From contig JADKKA010000022.1 of NCBI GenBank assembly GCA_016720745.1, positions 496,001 through 560,000 on the forward strand: DNA of 64,000 nucleotides. Direction: 5' to 3'. The notes under the pieces are model-generated. The model ran no database searches. It saw nothing but the letters and a program-made list of their open reading frames with translations, and was not told where the DNA came from. This stretch comes from Chitinophagaceae bacterium. GTDB taxonomy: Bacteria; Bacteroidota; Bacteroidia; Chitinophagales; Chitinophagaceae. Of this stretch, positions 1 to 8,943 are shown piece after piece (position 1 is the stretch's first letter; every line of letters begins with the position of its first letter). The position numbers and the translations under genes are program-made.

Positions 1-51
1 ACCGGTACTTTAGGTCAATTCATTTATTTTTGCCTTTTAATACATGTTACT

Positions 52-621
52 ATGAAGGTTAATGGAAGGATATTGTTTTTTACTCTTTTACTGGTGATTG
101 CGGCAACGGCCTGTAAATTTTTCCTGGGCCCGGATATCACCTGGTCAGGATTTTCACCGGTGATTGCCATCGCTTTGCTGGCTGGGTTTATCATCCCCAA
201 AAAGGATTTTTCATTCATCCTTCCCCTGCTGGCATTGTTCCTGAGTGATGTGGCAATTCAATTACTGTATCAAACCGGAAATTTTGAATATGCCGGATTC
301 TATGGTGGTCAGTGGAAAAATTATTTACTCATTCTTTCCGCCACCCTGATTGGCTGGATGGTGAAAGGCGCGAGGTACAGCGGACTGGTTGCCGGTGGGA
401 TTCTGGCACCTACTGTTTATTTCCTGGCATCCAATTTTATGGTATGGCAGGGAACTTCTGAAGCGGTGTATTCCAGAAATTTTAGCGGACTGATGACCTG
501 TTATGAAGCGGGTCTTCCTTTCTACAAAAACTCAATGGGTGCCATGCTCGTATTCTTACCACTGTTATTGTTTAGCTACAATTATATCGTCCGGAACAGG
601 ACTGAGTTAAAACTGGCTTGA
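52..621 (+). CDS. DUF6580 family integral membrane protein
   Basis: A 189-residue, very hydrophobic protein with about five or six predicted membrane segments, beginning with a segment at residues 6-25. The stretch around residues 30-50 (WSGFSPVIAIALLAGF) and the later LPLLALFLSDV motif look like the DUF6580 family, which resembles the membrane S components of ECF vitamin transporters. Substrate and partners are not known, and no ECF ATPase or T component lies nearby. The ATG at 52 is the first in frame. The gene stands alone and is followed by a clear rho-independent terminator. The family call is by recognition of motifs; a transport role is inference. Confidence 0.75.
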   Translation: MKVNGRILFFTLLLVIAATACKFFLGPDITWSGFSPVIAIALLAGFIIPKKDFSFILPLLALFLSDVAIQLLYQTGNFEYAGFYGGQWKNYLLILSATLIGWMVKGARYSGLVAGGILAPTVYFLASNFMVWQGTSEAVYSRNFSGLMTCYEAGLPFYKNSMGAMLVFLPLLLFSYNYIVRNRTELKLA

Positions 622-643
622 TGCTGCTACAGTAAAAATATAC

Positions 644-668
644 ATCCGCCTCCGGGCGGATTTTTTTT
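644..668 (+). terminator. Rho-independent terminator after the DUF6580 gene
   Basis: A 7-bp stem ATCCGCC / GGCGGAT with a 4-nt loop is followed directly by a run of eight T. It sits 22 bases after the stop codon of the plus-strand gene. Confidence 0.85.
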
Positions 669-700
669 GCGATAAAGGGTCAGGTTTTTGCTGCAGTCAT

Positions 701-1180
701 TTAAAAAAGAGGCCCTTCCTGTTCAAAGCCTTCATCCTTCAGTAATTCATGCGCTGGTCCATCAGCAGCAGATGTAGCCAGTTCATCACAGCGGTTATTG
801 AATGGGTTATCGGCATGGCCTTTTACCCATTTGAATTTGATTTGATGCAGTTGTGCGAGTTGCCAGAATATTTTCCAGAGATCCGGATTTTTTTTTCCGC
901 CTTTGAAATTAGTTTTGATCCAGTTTTTCAACCAGCCTTCTTCCCAGGCTTTTACCACATACTGGCTGTCCGAAAAAATGGTGACATGCATCCCCGTTTT
1001 TTTTAATGCCTGTAAACCGGCAATCACCGCCATCAGTTCCATGCGATTATTGGTCGTACGTCGATATCCCTGTGATAATTCTTTGCGATGTGTGCCACTC
1101 ATGAGGATCACCCCATATCCACCCGGACCGGGGTTGCCACGGGAAGAGCCATCGGTATACATGGTAATGTCCTTACTCAT
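701..1180 (-). CDS. rnhA: Ribonuclease HI
   Basis: RNase HI cleaves the RNA strand of RNA-DNA hybrids in the cytoplasm (Okazaki primers, R-loops). The 159-residue protein shows the four acidic catalytic residues: D10 in MYTDGSSRGNPGPGG, E48 in NNRMELMAV, D71 in FSDSQYV, and D132 in RCDELA, with the usual GHADN motif before it. Length fits the bacterial family. A start five codons upstream is possible, but the ATG at 1180 overlaps the TGA of the upstream glycoside hydrolase gene as ATGA, which points to translational coupling and decides the start. Being coupled to a glycan hydrolase is odd for a housekeeping nuclease. Confidence 0.95.
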   Translation of the reverse strand: MSKDITMYTDGSSRGNPGPGGYGVILMSGTHRKELSQGYRRTTNNRMELMAVIAGLQALKKTGMHVTIFSDSQYVVKAWEEGWLKNWIKTNFKGGKKNPDLWKIFWQLAQLHQIKFKWVKGHADNPFNNRCDELATSAADGPAHELLKDEGFEQEGPLF

Positions 1181-2370
1181 TTCCCGCTGTACCATTTTTG
1201 GTAACGCAATAAGGCTTCAATAAAATAATAATCGGCATAAGTGAGTGATACATCGACCTCACTTTTGTGTGGCAGAGAACCCACGTTGTGCTTAATCAGG
1301 AAGCCAGCATTTTCACCCGGGGCCGAGCGATAGGCCGGGGAGGCGAGGGAACGGAGCATCGTTTCAGCTGCTGCCAGCAGTTGTTTTCTCTCGGCCTTCT
1401 TTACATATTGTGCCAGTTCCAGCAGGGCAGATGCGATGATAGCGGCAGCGGATGCATCTCTGTAAGTGCCGGGGATACCGGGTGCATGAAAATCCCAGTA
1501 AGGAATTTTATCAGCCGGCAAGTTGGGATGGTTCAATAAGTATTGGGCAATTTTCCGGGCCTGTTCGAGATATGCCTTATTTTTTGAAAACCGGTACATC
1601 ATGGTAAAACCATACAAGCCCCAGGCCTGTCCGCGGGCCCAGGCAGATGAATCGGCTGCTCCCTGCCAGGTAATTTTCTGAATAATTTTTCCAGTAGAGA
1701 GATCGTAGTCGAGTACATGGTAGCTGCTGTTATCCGGACGGAAATGCCTTTCCATGGTACTATTCGAATGTGTCAGGGCAATCTCCCGGTATTTCGGATC
1801 ACCACCCTGGTCACTCACCCAGTATAGGAGTTCCAGATTCATCATATTGTCAATGATCACCGGGCAATGCAGGCGCCCCCCGCCATTCCATGATTGGATG
1901 GATTGTATGGCAGGGCGATAGCGGGTAGCCAGTGATCCTGCTGCCGTCATTACCGCTTCTTTATAGGCCGGATTGCCGGTGAGCCGGTACGCATTTCCAA
2001 AACTGCAGAACATCATAAAACCGAGATCATGATTACCGGTGAAATGTTTTTCTTTTTCAAGGATAGACAGTTTCTTTTCTGCAAGCCTCAGGATGGCAGT
2101 ATCTCTGGTGTATTCATAAATATACAGCAGGGTACCCGGGAAAAAACCACTGCACCACCACTTGGTATCACTGGATTCCATTTTGTTTTTAGCCGGGTCA
2201 AAAAACCGAGGCATCATCGTATCAGGTGTATTGCGGAAAAGCAACTGGTATTGGGAGGCAGCGAATTGCAGGTTGTCCTTGATCAGACTGCGCATTGATT
2301 GGTCACTTGATTGCGCTGCGGCTTTCTCCGTAATAATAGGAAGCAATAATAATAACAGGAATCTTCTCAT
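1177..2370 (-). CDS. Glycoside hydrolase family 88 (unsaturated uronyl hydrolase)
   Basis: GH88 enzymes hydrate the unsaturated uronic acid left on oligosaccharides by polysaccharide lyases. The 397-residue protein has a signal peptide (cleavage near residue 20, AAAQ), so it acts outside the cytoplasm. The two conserved catalytic aspartates are visible: D115 in TGNHDLGFMM and D174 in VIIDNMMNLELL. The aromatic-rich WWCSGFFPG motif at 71-79 and the WARGQAWGLYG motif near residue 245 are typical of the alpha6/alpha6 barrel. It lies 9 bp after the DUF2264 gene and overlaps rnhA by 4 bp, so the three probably form one transcript. The exact sugar substrate cannot be read from sequence. Confidence 0.92.
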   Translation of the reverse strand: MRRFLLLLLLPIITEKAAAQSSDQSMRSLIKDNLQFAASQYQLLFRNTPDTMMPRFFDPAKNKMESSDTKWWCSGFFPGTLLYIYEYTRDTAILRLAEKKLSILEKEKHFTGNHDLGFMMFCSFGNAYRLTGNPAYKEAVMTAAGSLATRYRPAIQSIQSWNGGGRLHCPVIIDNMMNLELLYWVSDQGGDPKYREIALTHSNSTMERHFRPDNSSYHVLDYDLSTGKIIQKITWQGAADSSAWARGQAWGLYGFTMMYRFSKNKAYLEQARKIAQYLLNHPNLPADKIPYWDFHAPGIPGTYRDASAAAIIASALLELAQYVKKAERKQLLAAAETMLRSLASPAYRSAPGENAGFLIKHNVGSLPHKSEVDVSLTYADYYFIEALLRYQKWYSGK

Positions 2371-2379
2371 GCTTGCATT

Positions 2380-3636
2380 TTAAAAATTAACGGCATAATC
2401 TTTTGGAAAGGGTTTACCCGCCCAGGCTTTTCTTTGTGTCCATTCGGCAGAAGGGTCGCTCCAGAATGGATCGGTGGCCGGCAATCCCAGTGCCCAGAAC
2501 ACCATGGAAGTAATATACAGACTTCCGGTATTAGTATAAACATCTGCAATGGCCGACTGCTGGTCGCCTACCAGTCCTAATGTAAGGCATCCTTCTTTTG
2601 TAAAACTGGAAGGGATAAAGAGGTGTTTTAATACAGCCGTTAATCCGCTGCGGACCTGTGCACCTTTTATTTCTTTGGGTAATTGTTGTTCCAGGGCCAG
2701 TTTCACCAGGGGCCAGAACAATCCGGCACGGTAGGTGGAAGAGCGGCCAAATACAGGATAGTATCCTTCGGGACTGATAAAACGCTCCTGAAACTGCGCA
2801 TAGCGCTGCATGCGTTGATTAGCCGTGTTGAGTAATTTTTGATCTATACGTCCTTTCGTTACATTCACCCGCAGGACTTCTGTGAGCATGGGTTGTATGA
2901 CATAGCCGTTATAATGATCAAAATGAAAAGCCTCACCATCCTTGTACCAACCATCGCCGGCATACCATTTATTGATGGCCTGGATGGCGTTATCAATTCT
3001 CGACGCCTCAATCGATTCACCGATGCTGAGAAGGAAGGTTTCGATGATGGCAGCAAATAACAGCCAGTTACTCTGGTAGGGTTGAATCTCCCTTATTTTT
3101 TTAAAAGCCTTAATATAACGGTCACGGGTCAGCGCATCCAGCGGATGCCAGAGTGCATCGGGGGCCATCAGTAAGCCCTGGGCCAGAAAAGCCGCATCAA
3201 CCAATGGTTGACGACTGTCCGGGGATCCCCAGTAAAGATAATCGGGGCTGGAAGGATCAACGGCATGAACGAGGCTTTGCCGGCTTTGTTCAATTAATTG
3301 CTGTCTGATTTTTCCTTCAGGGGTATTATCTGCGGGCAGGTTTAAAAATGGAGCAATACCGGCCAGCAGTCTGCCGATGGCTTCCATATAAGCCACTTCT
3401 TTATTGCGGTTATCCCAACCCGGACTGTATTGCATGGGCATATTTTTTCGCAACTGCCCTTTACTCATATTCGATAGTACCGGTTCGGATATTTTAGCAA
3501 GTAATTGAACCCAATATGCCCGGTCATTGGGGTATTTATCTTCCGTTGGTTCATTGGCTGCAGCAATAGCAGTAACCGGTAAAGAACCGGCCAGCCCCAA
3601 TGCAGAAGATATTCGCAGAAAATGTTTTCTTTTCAT
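2380..3636 (-). CDS. DUF2264 domain protein, probable exported glycan hydrolase
   Basis: The 418-residue protein has a basic N-terminus and hydrophobic export signal (residues 1-26, KRKHFLRISSALGLAGSLP), somewhat Tat-like but without a clean RR pair. The body shows the DUF2264 pattern: RAYWVQLLAKI near residue 39, a WDNRNKEVAYMEAIGRLLAGIAPF stretch near 75, and FHFDHYNGYVIQPM near 240. As I recall, some DUF2264 proteins are beta-glucuronidases assigned to a CAZy family (GH154); that assignment should be checked. The neighbouring GH88 gene, 9 bp downstream, supports a joint role in breaking down uronic-acid-containing glycans. I infer, but cannot show, the specificity. Confidence 0.8.
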   Translation of the reverse strand: MKRKHFLRISSALGLAGSLPVTAIAAANEPTEDKYPNDRAYWVQLLAKISEPVLSNMSKGQLRKNMPMQYSPGWDNRNKEVAYMEAIGRLLAGIAPFLNLPADNTPEGKIRQQLIEQSRQSLVHAVDPSSPDYLYWGSPDSRQPLVDAAFLAQGLLMAPDALWHPLDALTRDRYIKAFKKIREIQPYQSNWLLFAAIIETFLLSIGESIEASRIDNAIQAINKWYAGDGWYKDGEAFHFDHYNGYVIQPMLTEVLRVNVTKGRIDQKLLNTANQRMQRYAQFQERFISPEGYYPVFGRSSTYRAGLFWPLVKLALEQQLPKEIKGAQVRSGLTAVLKHLFIPSSFTKEGCLTLGLVGDQQSAIADVYTNTGSLYITSMVFWALGLPATDPFWSDPSAEWTQRKAWAGKPFPKDYAVNF

Positions 3637-3647
3637 TTTTTATCAGC

Positions 3648-3664
3648 CCCCATCCCCTAAAGGG
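3648..3664. repeat. CCCCTAAAGGGG palindromic motif
   Basis: The short inverted repeat CCCCTAAAGGGG followed by TGAAATTAG lies just upstream of the DUF2264 gene. A related half (TAGGGGAGTGAAATCAG) is found at about 27380. Similar CCCCTAAAGGGG motifs are common between genes in many Bacteroidota; the function is not known to me. Confidence 0.5.
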
Positions 3665-3720
3665 GTGAAATTAGTCAAACAAAGAATTGAGATTTAAATG
3701 ATACATAGCCCTGTTTTCCC

Positions 3721-3789
3721 CACTAGCCACTAGCCACTCGCCACCCTCCTTCGCAAATGCTTCGGCGGGCAATGCTCCCCACTCGCCAC
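3721..3789. repeat. Heptamer array (CTAGCCA/CTCGCCA) with embedded CCTTCGC hairpin
   Basis: Three CTMGCCA-type heptamers at 3721-3744 are followed by a hairpin element (about 3746-3776, CCTCCTTCGC...GCTTCGGCGGGCAA) and by one more unit, CTCGCCAC, that ends at the mccB stop codon. This is the reverse complement of the array at 35295-35327, and the hairpin recurs at 47273 and 53061. It fills the 154-bp gap between mccB and the DUF2264 gene. Confidence 0.75.
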
Positions 3790-3790
3790 T

Positions 3791-5416
3791 TCACACCTGA
3801 AACACCCCCGTTTTTAAATCCGCCATCTCCGGGTTCTGATTAGCCGCATGAATCCCTTCACTGATCAGTCTTCTTGTTTCCAAGGGATCGATGATCGCAT
3901 CCACCCAAAGCCGGGCTGCTGCATAATAAGGAGATGTCTGGCGTTCGTAACGGCTTTTGATTTCGTTTAGCAGTTTGGATTCTTCTGCAGGACTTACTTC
4001 TCCTCCTTTATTTTTCATGGCGGCTACCTGAATTTGTAATAAGGTCTTGGCGGCAGAGTCTCCGCTCATCACGGCGATTCTGGCTGATGGCCAGGCCACA
4101 ATCAATCGGGGGTCATACGCTTTGCCACACATGGCATAATTACCGGCGCCAAAACTATTCCCGGTAATGATGGTGAATTTGGGAACAACAGAATTGGCAA
4201 CAGCATTCACCATTTTGGCGCCATCTTTAATAATACCGGAGTGCTCACTGCGGCTGCCCACCATGAAGCCATTGACATCCTGCAGGAAAACCAATGGAAT
4301 TTTTTTCTGGTTGCAATTGAGGATAAAGCGGGCGGCTTTATCGGCACTGTCATTGTAAATCACTCCGCCCATTTGCATTTCACCTTTCCGGCTTTTTACA
4401 ATTTTTCTTTGATTGGCTACGATGCCTACTGCCCATCCATCAATCCGGCCATAACCACATACAATGGTTTTACCATAATCTTCTTTGAATTGTTCAAAGG
4501 CACTGTCATCCACTATTCTTTCAATGACATCTAATACATCATAAGGTTTCCCATCAGAAGGGAAGAGGCCATATAATTCAGCGGGATCTTTTTTGGGTGG
4601 GAGAGGAGAAACCCGGTCAAACCCTGCATCCGCTTTTTTCCCCAGCAATCCCATCATGCGCTTAATATGATCCATGCATTCCTGTTCCGTACTGAATTTA
4701 TAATCAGCAATACCACTGATTTCTGTATGCGTTGCTGCACCACCCAGGGTTTCTGCATCTACTTCTTCTCCGATAGCGGCTTTCACCAGGTAAGGACCTG
4801 CGAGAAAAATGGAGCCACGACCTTCTACCATCAGGGTTTCATCACTCATGATGGGAAGATAAGCGCCACCGGCCACACAGGGACCCATCACGGCAGCAAT
4901 CTGGGTAATACCCATTCCGCTCATGCGGGCATTGTTCCGGAAGATGCGGCCAAAATGTTCTTTATCGGGAAAGATTTCATCCTGCATAGGAAGAAAGACA
5001 CCGGCACTATCAACCAGGTAGATCACCGGCAAATGATTTTCCATGGCAATTTCCTGCATACGCAGGTTTTTCTTTCCGGTAATGGGAAACCAGGCACCGG
5101 CTTTTACGGTCTGGTCATTGGCCAGTATCACAGCTTGCCGGCCGCTTACATAACCAATACCGGCAACAGTACCTCCGGCGGGGCATCCGCCCTGTTCTGC
5201 ATACATTTCATAACCGGCAAAAGCACCGATCTCTATAAAAGGGGCATCCTTGTCGAGCAGGTAGGCCAGTCTTTCCCGGGGACTCAATTTCTGTTGGCTG
5301 TGCTGTTTCTCAATGGCTTTTTTACCGCCACCCTCATAAATTTTTTCCAGCCGCTGCCGCATTTCGCTAAGGCTCAACTTCATGACATCCTCGTTCCGGT
5401 TAAATGCAATATCCAT
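3791..5416 (-). CDS. mccB: Acyl-CoA carboxylase carboxyltransferase beta subunit, methylcrotonyl-CoA carboxylase type
   Basis: The carboxyltransferase half of a biotin-dependent acyl-CoA carboxylase moves CO2 from biotin to the acyl-CoA; the best match is 3-methylcrotonyl-CoA carboxylase of leucine breakdown. The 541-residue protein has the N- and C-lobes of the crotonase-like carboxyltransferase fold (about 45-290 and 300-525). Visible motifs are GCPAGGTVAGIG, YLVDSAGVFLPMQDEIFPD, a glycine-rich MGPCVAGGAYLPIM, and GNSFGAGNYAMCGKAYDPR in the C-lobe. No biotin carboxylase/biotin carrier gene is in the window, so its partner is elsewhere. Propionyl-CoA carboxylase or geranyl-CoA carboxylase are less likely alternatives. 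Confidence 0.9.
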   Translation of the reverse strand: MDIAFNRNEDVMKLSLSEMRQRLEKIYEGGGKKAIEKQHSQQKLSPRERLAYLLDKDAPFIEIGAFAGYEMYAEQGGCPAGGTVAGIGYVSGRQAVILANDQTVKAGAWFPITGKKNLRMQEIAMENHLPVIYLVDSAGVFLPMQDEIFPDKEHFGRIFRNNARMSGMGITQIAAVMGPCVAGGAYLPIMSDETLMVEGRGSIFLAGPYLVKAAIGEEVDAETLGGAATHTEISGIADYKFSTEQECMDHIKRMMGLLGKKADAGFDRVSPLPPKKDPAELYGLFPSDGKPYDVLDVIERIVDDSAFEQFKEDYGKTIVCGYGRIDGWAVGIVANQRKIVKSRKGEMQMGGVIYNDSADKAARFILNCNQKKIPLVFLQDVNGFMVGSRSEHSGIIKDGAKMVNAVANSVVPKFTIITGNSFGAGNYAMCGKAYDPRLIVAWPSARIAVMSGDSAAKTLLQIQVAAMKNKGGEVSPAEESKLLNEIKSRYERQTSPYYAAARLWVDAIIDPLETRRLISEGIHAANQNPEMADLKTGVFQV

Positions 5417-5795
5417 ATGCTGTGGTTAGGTAACAAAGATAGTGGGCATTATGCATCGAAAATCTGTCAGATATCTTCGGAGGATACAAGAGCAGCTTGA
5501 TGCTTTTTTGTAAATGAATCAGCAGCAGACTGAGAGTAAAAATCGGGTATCGCTTTATCTACATCTGATAAAGCAGTAGTTGAAATGATACATTTTCCCT
5601 GAAAAATGAAGGTATTGGCGATTCCTGGCCGGTAGTGGTACTTTTTTGACTCTCGTTAGTTTTTTACCTGGTGACAAATAAGTTTATTGTAAATCAAGGT
5701 TTAATTCCATTTAATGAGGTAAAAATTAACCTGAATGTGGTATAGTTCCGTCCACTGAATGGGACTACATTTGTACAAACCATTAAACCAAAAAC
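5417..5795. other. Intergenic region between divergent genes
   Basis: These 379 bases separate the starts of mccB (minus) and the T9SS protein (plus). I find no convincing ORF, RNA gene or tandem array. It holds the promoter-like box at 5766-5773 and an AT-rich stretch at 5690-5735 with a weak AGGT/ACCT inverted repeat. Promoters for both flanking genes must lie here. Confidence 0.5.
5766..5773 (+). promoter_or_regulatory. Bacteroidota -7 promoter box TACATTTG
   Basis: A perfect match to the TAnnTTTG -7 element recognised by the Bacteroidota housekeeping sigma factor lies 22 bases before the ATG of the T9SS protein. The expected upstream TTTG -33 box is not well conserved. Confidence 0.45.
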
Positions 5796-8228
5796 ATGCC
5801 TAGAAAATTCTTCCTGGGTGCCATCTGCATGGCACTTTTCAGTCTTGTACAAGCTCAAACGAACACAGCCGTCAAAAAATATATCAGCCTGATGGGCGGT
5901 GATGTAGACATGGTCTACAATTGGGGGGAAATGGTCAATGGCTATTCAGACAAAGTATTTACCGTGAATTGCAGGTTGACCAGCGGGTATTTTTATATCA
6001 GGGCATTGGCCAATCAGCGGGCAGACGAAAAAATTCAGGTCATTGTCAATAATCAGCCTATTGATATCATTTATCCAAATATTGCAGGCTGGCAATGGAT
6101 CGGAGATAAATTACCGGCAGTAAAGCTGCAACAGGGCAAAAATGAAATACGTTTTAAAGGGAATTCTGCGGCTGTTCCTATGGTGGAAGATCTGTTTATG
6201 ACTTTGAATAATCCCTGGGTAAATCGTGCAACAACAAAGGAGTCGGAACTATTTGCTGATGGAAATCGTTTCATCGGGCAGGTGGGGCAATTTAAGCCCG
6301 CTGCCGGGTTCAATTTTATTTCAGAAGAAGAAATCACAGCGAATTCCATTTTACCCAACCCTGCAGGATCGTATAATCATTTTGTGGATACCAGTTTCAG
6401 TTATTCCCATTTCTCCTGGATCTATCTTACAGCTGGTAATCATCAGTTTAATACAAGTGGCAGTTCCATCAACCGGGTCCTCACGGTATTTAACCCCAGC
6501 AACTTTACTTACAGCTGGAGTAATAATAATGGTGGAGCCGGGGGAGAATCGGCCTTAAACCTCATTGTGGGTTTATCAGGTTATTATGCCATCATGCTGA
6601 GGCCGGTGACGGACGGGCAAACGGGATCAACTAATATCTATTATAATGGCAACCTGTTGGTGGCAAACGCTTTTATTGGAGGACGCAGGATTGCGATGAG
6701 TAGTCTTCGCGGTGGAGATATGAATCATTTTACCTGCAAACTCACAGGGACTAATCCGGATACCCGTTTGATTGTGAGCAGATCGGCTTTTAGCAGTGTG
6801 AGAGGCTACAATGATGATTATAGCGGAAGTGGTAGTTGGTCATGGGGCAGGGCCAGCAGGATCAAAAAGAATTTCATTGGAGCAGACTCTGTTCAGTATG
6901 GATATATCTGTGCATACAGTCCAACCAGTTCCGGACTTTGTGATTTGTATGTTGGAACCGGGAACAGTAACCTGCATGATGCCGAGCCCCTGAATTTTCC
7001 GCTGGTATATAATGATGATGCGATCCTGACCGCACCTTCGTCAGGTGCTTATAATTGCATCGCCTGGAGTGGTGGAGTTACTACTGCCTGGATATGGCCA
7101 CCCTATGCACTTTCCACTTATAATTGCACGAGTGCAAACTACCTGCAATGCTTTGATAATTTTTATAGTAACAATCCGGTACGCTACCCGGGTGCCTGGA
7201 ATTATACCCGTACGGGTGCTACAGTTTCAAACTCCGTGGTAGATTTATGGAAAACAGTTTCGGCTTATACACATGCTTCTGTCAGGAAGCCGGGTAATAA
7301 TAATCCGCATGGATATGACTGGGAAAGCAAACCCGGTGGACTTTGCCGGACCCTGCATCCCCGCAATGCACTTGAACAGCCTAACTGGTACGGAGCAGTA
7401 TCCAATTATTACAAACCTACCGGCACCTATGCAGCTGGACCTATAACACAAAATGGATTTGCAACGGATATGGATGCGGTGAGAGCCGGTGTTGCTATCA
7501 TTGACAAAGCGAGGCTGAGTAATACTGCACAGGATAAACTGGGTAGTTTAAAGTCAAAAGTAAATCCTGAAATAAAAGATCAGTTTGAGCAGTTGTACCA
7601 GGCATGGGATGCCACTAAAGCATCCAATGCCAGCCAGAGCGACCCTTCCATGTATTGCCGCAACAAAGAGTACCGGTTGCTGGAAGCGATGGCGCTTCGT
7701 CATCCGGCAGCAGTGTCGGTACTGGTTTTTGATAAATTCGTGAACGCCGGTGATCCCTTTATTGGTGTATTGCTGGTGACCCTTACTATAGAAAAATACA
7801 GCAAACTGCTGGATGAAGTAAAACAGGAAAGGCGAATGAAACCTTTGGATGATCAGGGGCGGTACAGAATCCACGGTGACTACGACAATGGTGTATTGTA
7901 TATTGAAAAAATACTGCGTGATTTTGAACTGGGTGTACAAACTGATGCCGGTGTATCTCCGGTAACAGTTACCGTTTCCCCTAATCCGGTACGTGATATT
8001 TTATCAGTCAGCCTTCAGTTAACAACAGGCAGTACAATCAGTATCGTGGTTACCTCATCACAAACCATGCAAAGAAGAGTGTTGCAGCAGGAACTGAAAC
8101 TGGATGCCGGAACGCATCGGTTCAGTTTGCCAATAACCGGTTTTACAGGTGGCACCGGAGATGTATTGCATGTACAGGTGTATGTAAATGGCGTAGTACA
8201 AACAATAAAAGTGTTGGTAGCGAAATAA
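5796..8228 (+). CDS. Large secreted protein with T9SS type A sorting domain
   Basis: The 810-residue protein starts with a signal peptide (residues 1-20, ending VQAQ). It ends with a domain of about 80 residues that opens with VTVSPNPVRDILSV and closes in short beta strands, the pattern of the type IX secretion type A sorting domain. The protein is therefore likely to be exported through the outer membrane and anchored or released at the surface. The central 600 residues are rich in aromatic residues, Asn and Gly, with several Cys (for example SGLCDLYVG, NYLQCFDNFY), and I do not recognise a catalytic domain. It is monocistronic, with a promoter box before it and a strong terminator after it. 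Confidence 0.8.
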   Translation: MPRKFFLGAICMALFSLVQAQTNTAVKKYISLMGGDVDMVYNWGEMVNGYSDKVFTVNCRLTSGYFYIRALANQRADEKIQVIVNNQPIDIIYPNIAGWQWIGDKLPAVKLQQGKNEIRFKGNSAAVPMVEDLFMTLNNPWVNRATTKESELFADGNRFIGQVGQFKPAAGFNFISEEEITANSILPNPAGSYNHFVDTSFSYSHFSWIYLTAGNHQFNTSGSSINRVLTVFNPSNFTYSWSNNNGGAGGESALNLIVGLSGYYAIMLRPVTDGQTGSTNIYYNGNLLVANAFIGGRRIAMSSLRGGDMNHFTCKLTGTNPDTRLIVSRSAFSSVRGYNDDYSGSGSWSWGRASRIKKNFIGADSVQYGYICAYSPTSSGLCDLYVGTGNSNLHDAEPLNFPLVYNDDAILTAPSSGAYNCIAWSGGVTTAWIWPPYALSTYNCTSANYLQCFDNFYSNNPVRYPGAWNYTRTGATVSNSVVDLWKTVSAYTHASVRKPGNNNPHGYDWESKPGGLCRTLHPRNALEQPNWYGAVSNYYKPTGTYAAGPITQNGFATDMDAVRAGVAIIDKARLSNTAQDKLGSLKSKVNPEIKDQFEQLYQAWDATKASNASQSDPSMYCRNKEYRLLEAMALRHPAAVSVLVFDKFVNAGDPFIGVLLVTLTIEKYSKLLDEVKQERRMKPLDDQGRYRIHGDYDNGVLYIEKILRDFELGVQTDAGVSPVTVTVSPNPVRDILSVSLQLTTGSTISIVVTSSQTMQRRVLQQELKLDAGTHRFSLPITGFTGGTGDVLHVQVYVNGVVQTIKVLVAK

Positions 8229-8247
8229 GCTAACAGGACAGGTTTCA

Positions 8248-8279
8248 AACCGGCAGCTGAGAGCTGCCGGTTTTTTTTT
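8248..8279 (+). terminator. Rho-independent terminator of the T9SS protein gene
   Basis: An 11-bp stem AACCGGCAGCT / AGCTGCCGGTT with a 3-nt loop merges into a run of nine T, about 20 bases after the stop codon. Confidence 0.9.
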
Positions 8280-8575
8280 GTCATATAAATTCAGAGAGTA
8301 AGTACAAATGCTTATGTTATTGTAGGTGTAAATTCTTTATTCTTCGGAAATGACATTAAAGTGTTATACGTTATAACTTGTAAACGCCTATAAAATGTGA
8401 AATAGTTGACTATAATCAACGATTGGATGTAGTCAGATCAATCTAACTGGTGGCGAATAATGCAAATTTAGTATTCCTGTACCCTGATAAAATAACTGAT
8501 TTTCCTGTTTGAATGAGTTGTCATTCCGGAAAACAATAATAGAAGCTGAAGTCACGAACCAAAACCTTACAGGGC
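8280..8575. other. AT-rich intergenic region before the sensor kinase
   Basis: About 300 bases without a supported gene. The only structure I see is a small palindrome at 8363-8377 (GTTATA-CGT-TATAAC), a possible operator. The kinase promoter presumably lies here, but no clean TAnnTTTG box stands out. Confidence 0.4.
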
Positions 8576-8920
8576 ATGAAAATTAATACATACTACCGGA
8601 TCATCAATGCTGCATTGATTTTATCATTGTTGGTGGCTGGATTGATTGTTTTTATTTCTGTTACACAATCCGGTAAAGTGGCAAAGACTGGTAATGATAT
8701 TACTCATACGCAAGAGTCGCTTCGTGCTGTGAATAAGATCACCACATCTTTGCTTGCTTTGCAAAGCGGTAACAGGGCCTTCCTTTTAACGGGGATAAAC
8801 AATTTCTGCTGGATTCTGATTCTCTCCAAAATACAATTAGTAAATCACTTTCATGGTTACGGATTCAGGATAAACATTCGTCCGAAAATTCCGAAAAACT
8901 TGCTGAACTATCTGACTTAA
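8576..8920 (+). pseudogene. N-terminal part of the sensor kinase, cut off by a frameshift
   Basis: This 114-codon frame starts at a good ATG and encodes a membrane anchor (residues 10-30) plus the start of a CHASE3 sensor domain, up to SGNRAFLLTG near residue 73. After that the frame gives nonsense-like sequence. The +1-shifted frame instead reads GDKQFLLDSDSLQNTISKSL and continues without a stop into the large kinase frame, which is the expected CHASE3 continuation. The break is at the G run 8791-8794: one more G would join both frames into a protein of about 1,495 residues. Either this is a sequencing error in a homopolymer, a real mutation, or a slippage switch. Confidence 0.8.
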
Positions 8921-8943
8921 TTCAACGAAGACTGGATATCAGG

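Noticed and set aside
4667..5500. 277-codon plus-strand ORF opposite mccB
   Set aside because: It is antisense to a full-length, motif-complete carboxyltransferase gene and has no recognisable domain; composition (His, Phe, Thr rich) is that of a reverse-frame shadow.
8363..8377. Palindrome GTTATA-CGT-TATAAC as a defined operator
   Set aside because: Too short and AT-rich to claim a regulator; mentioned only within the intergenic region entry.
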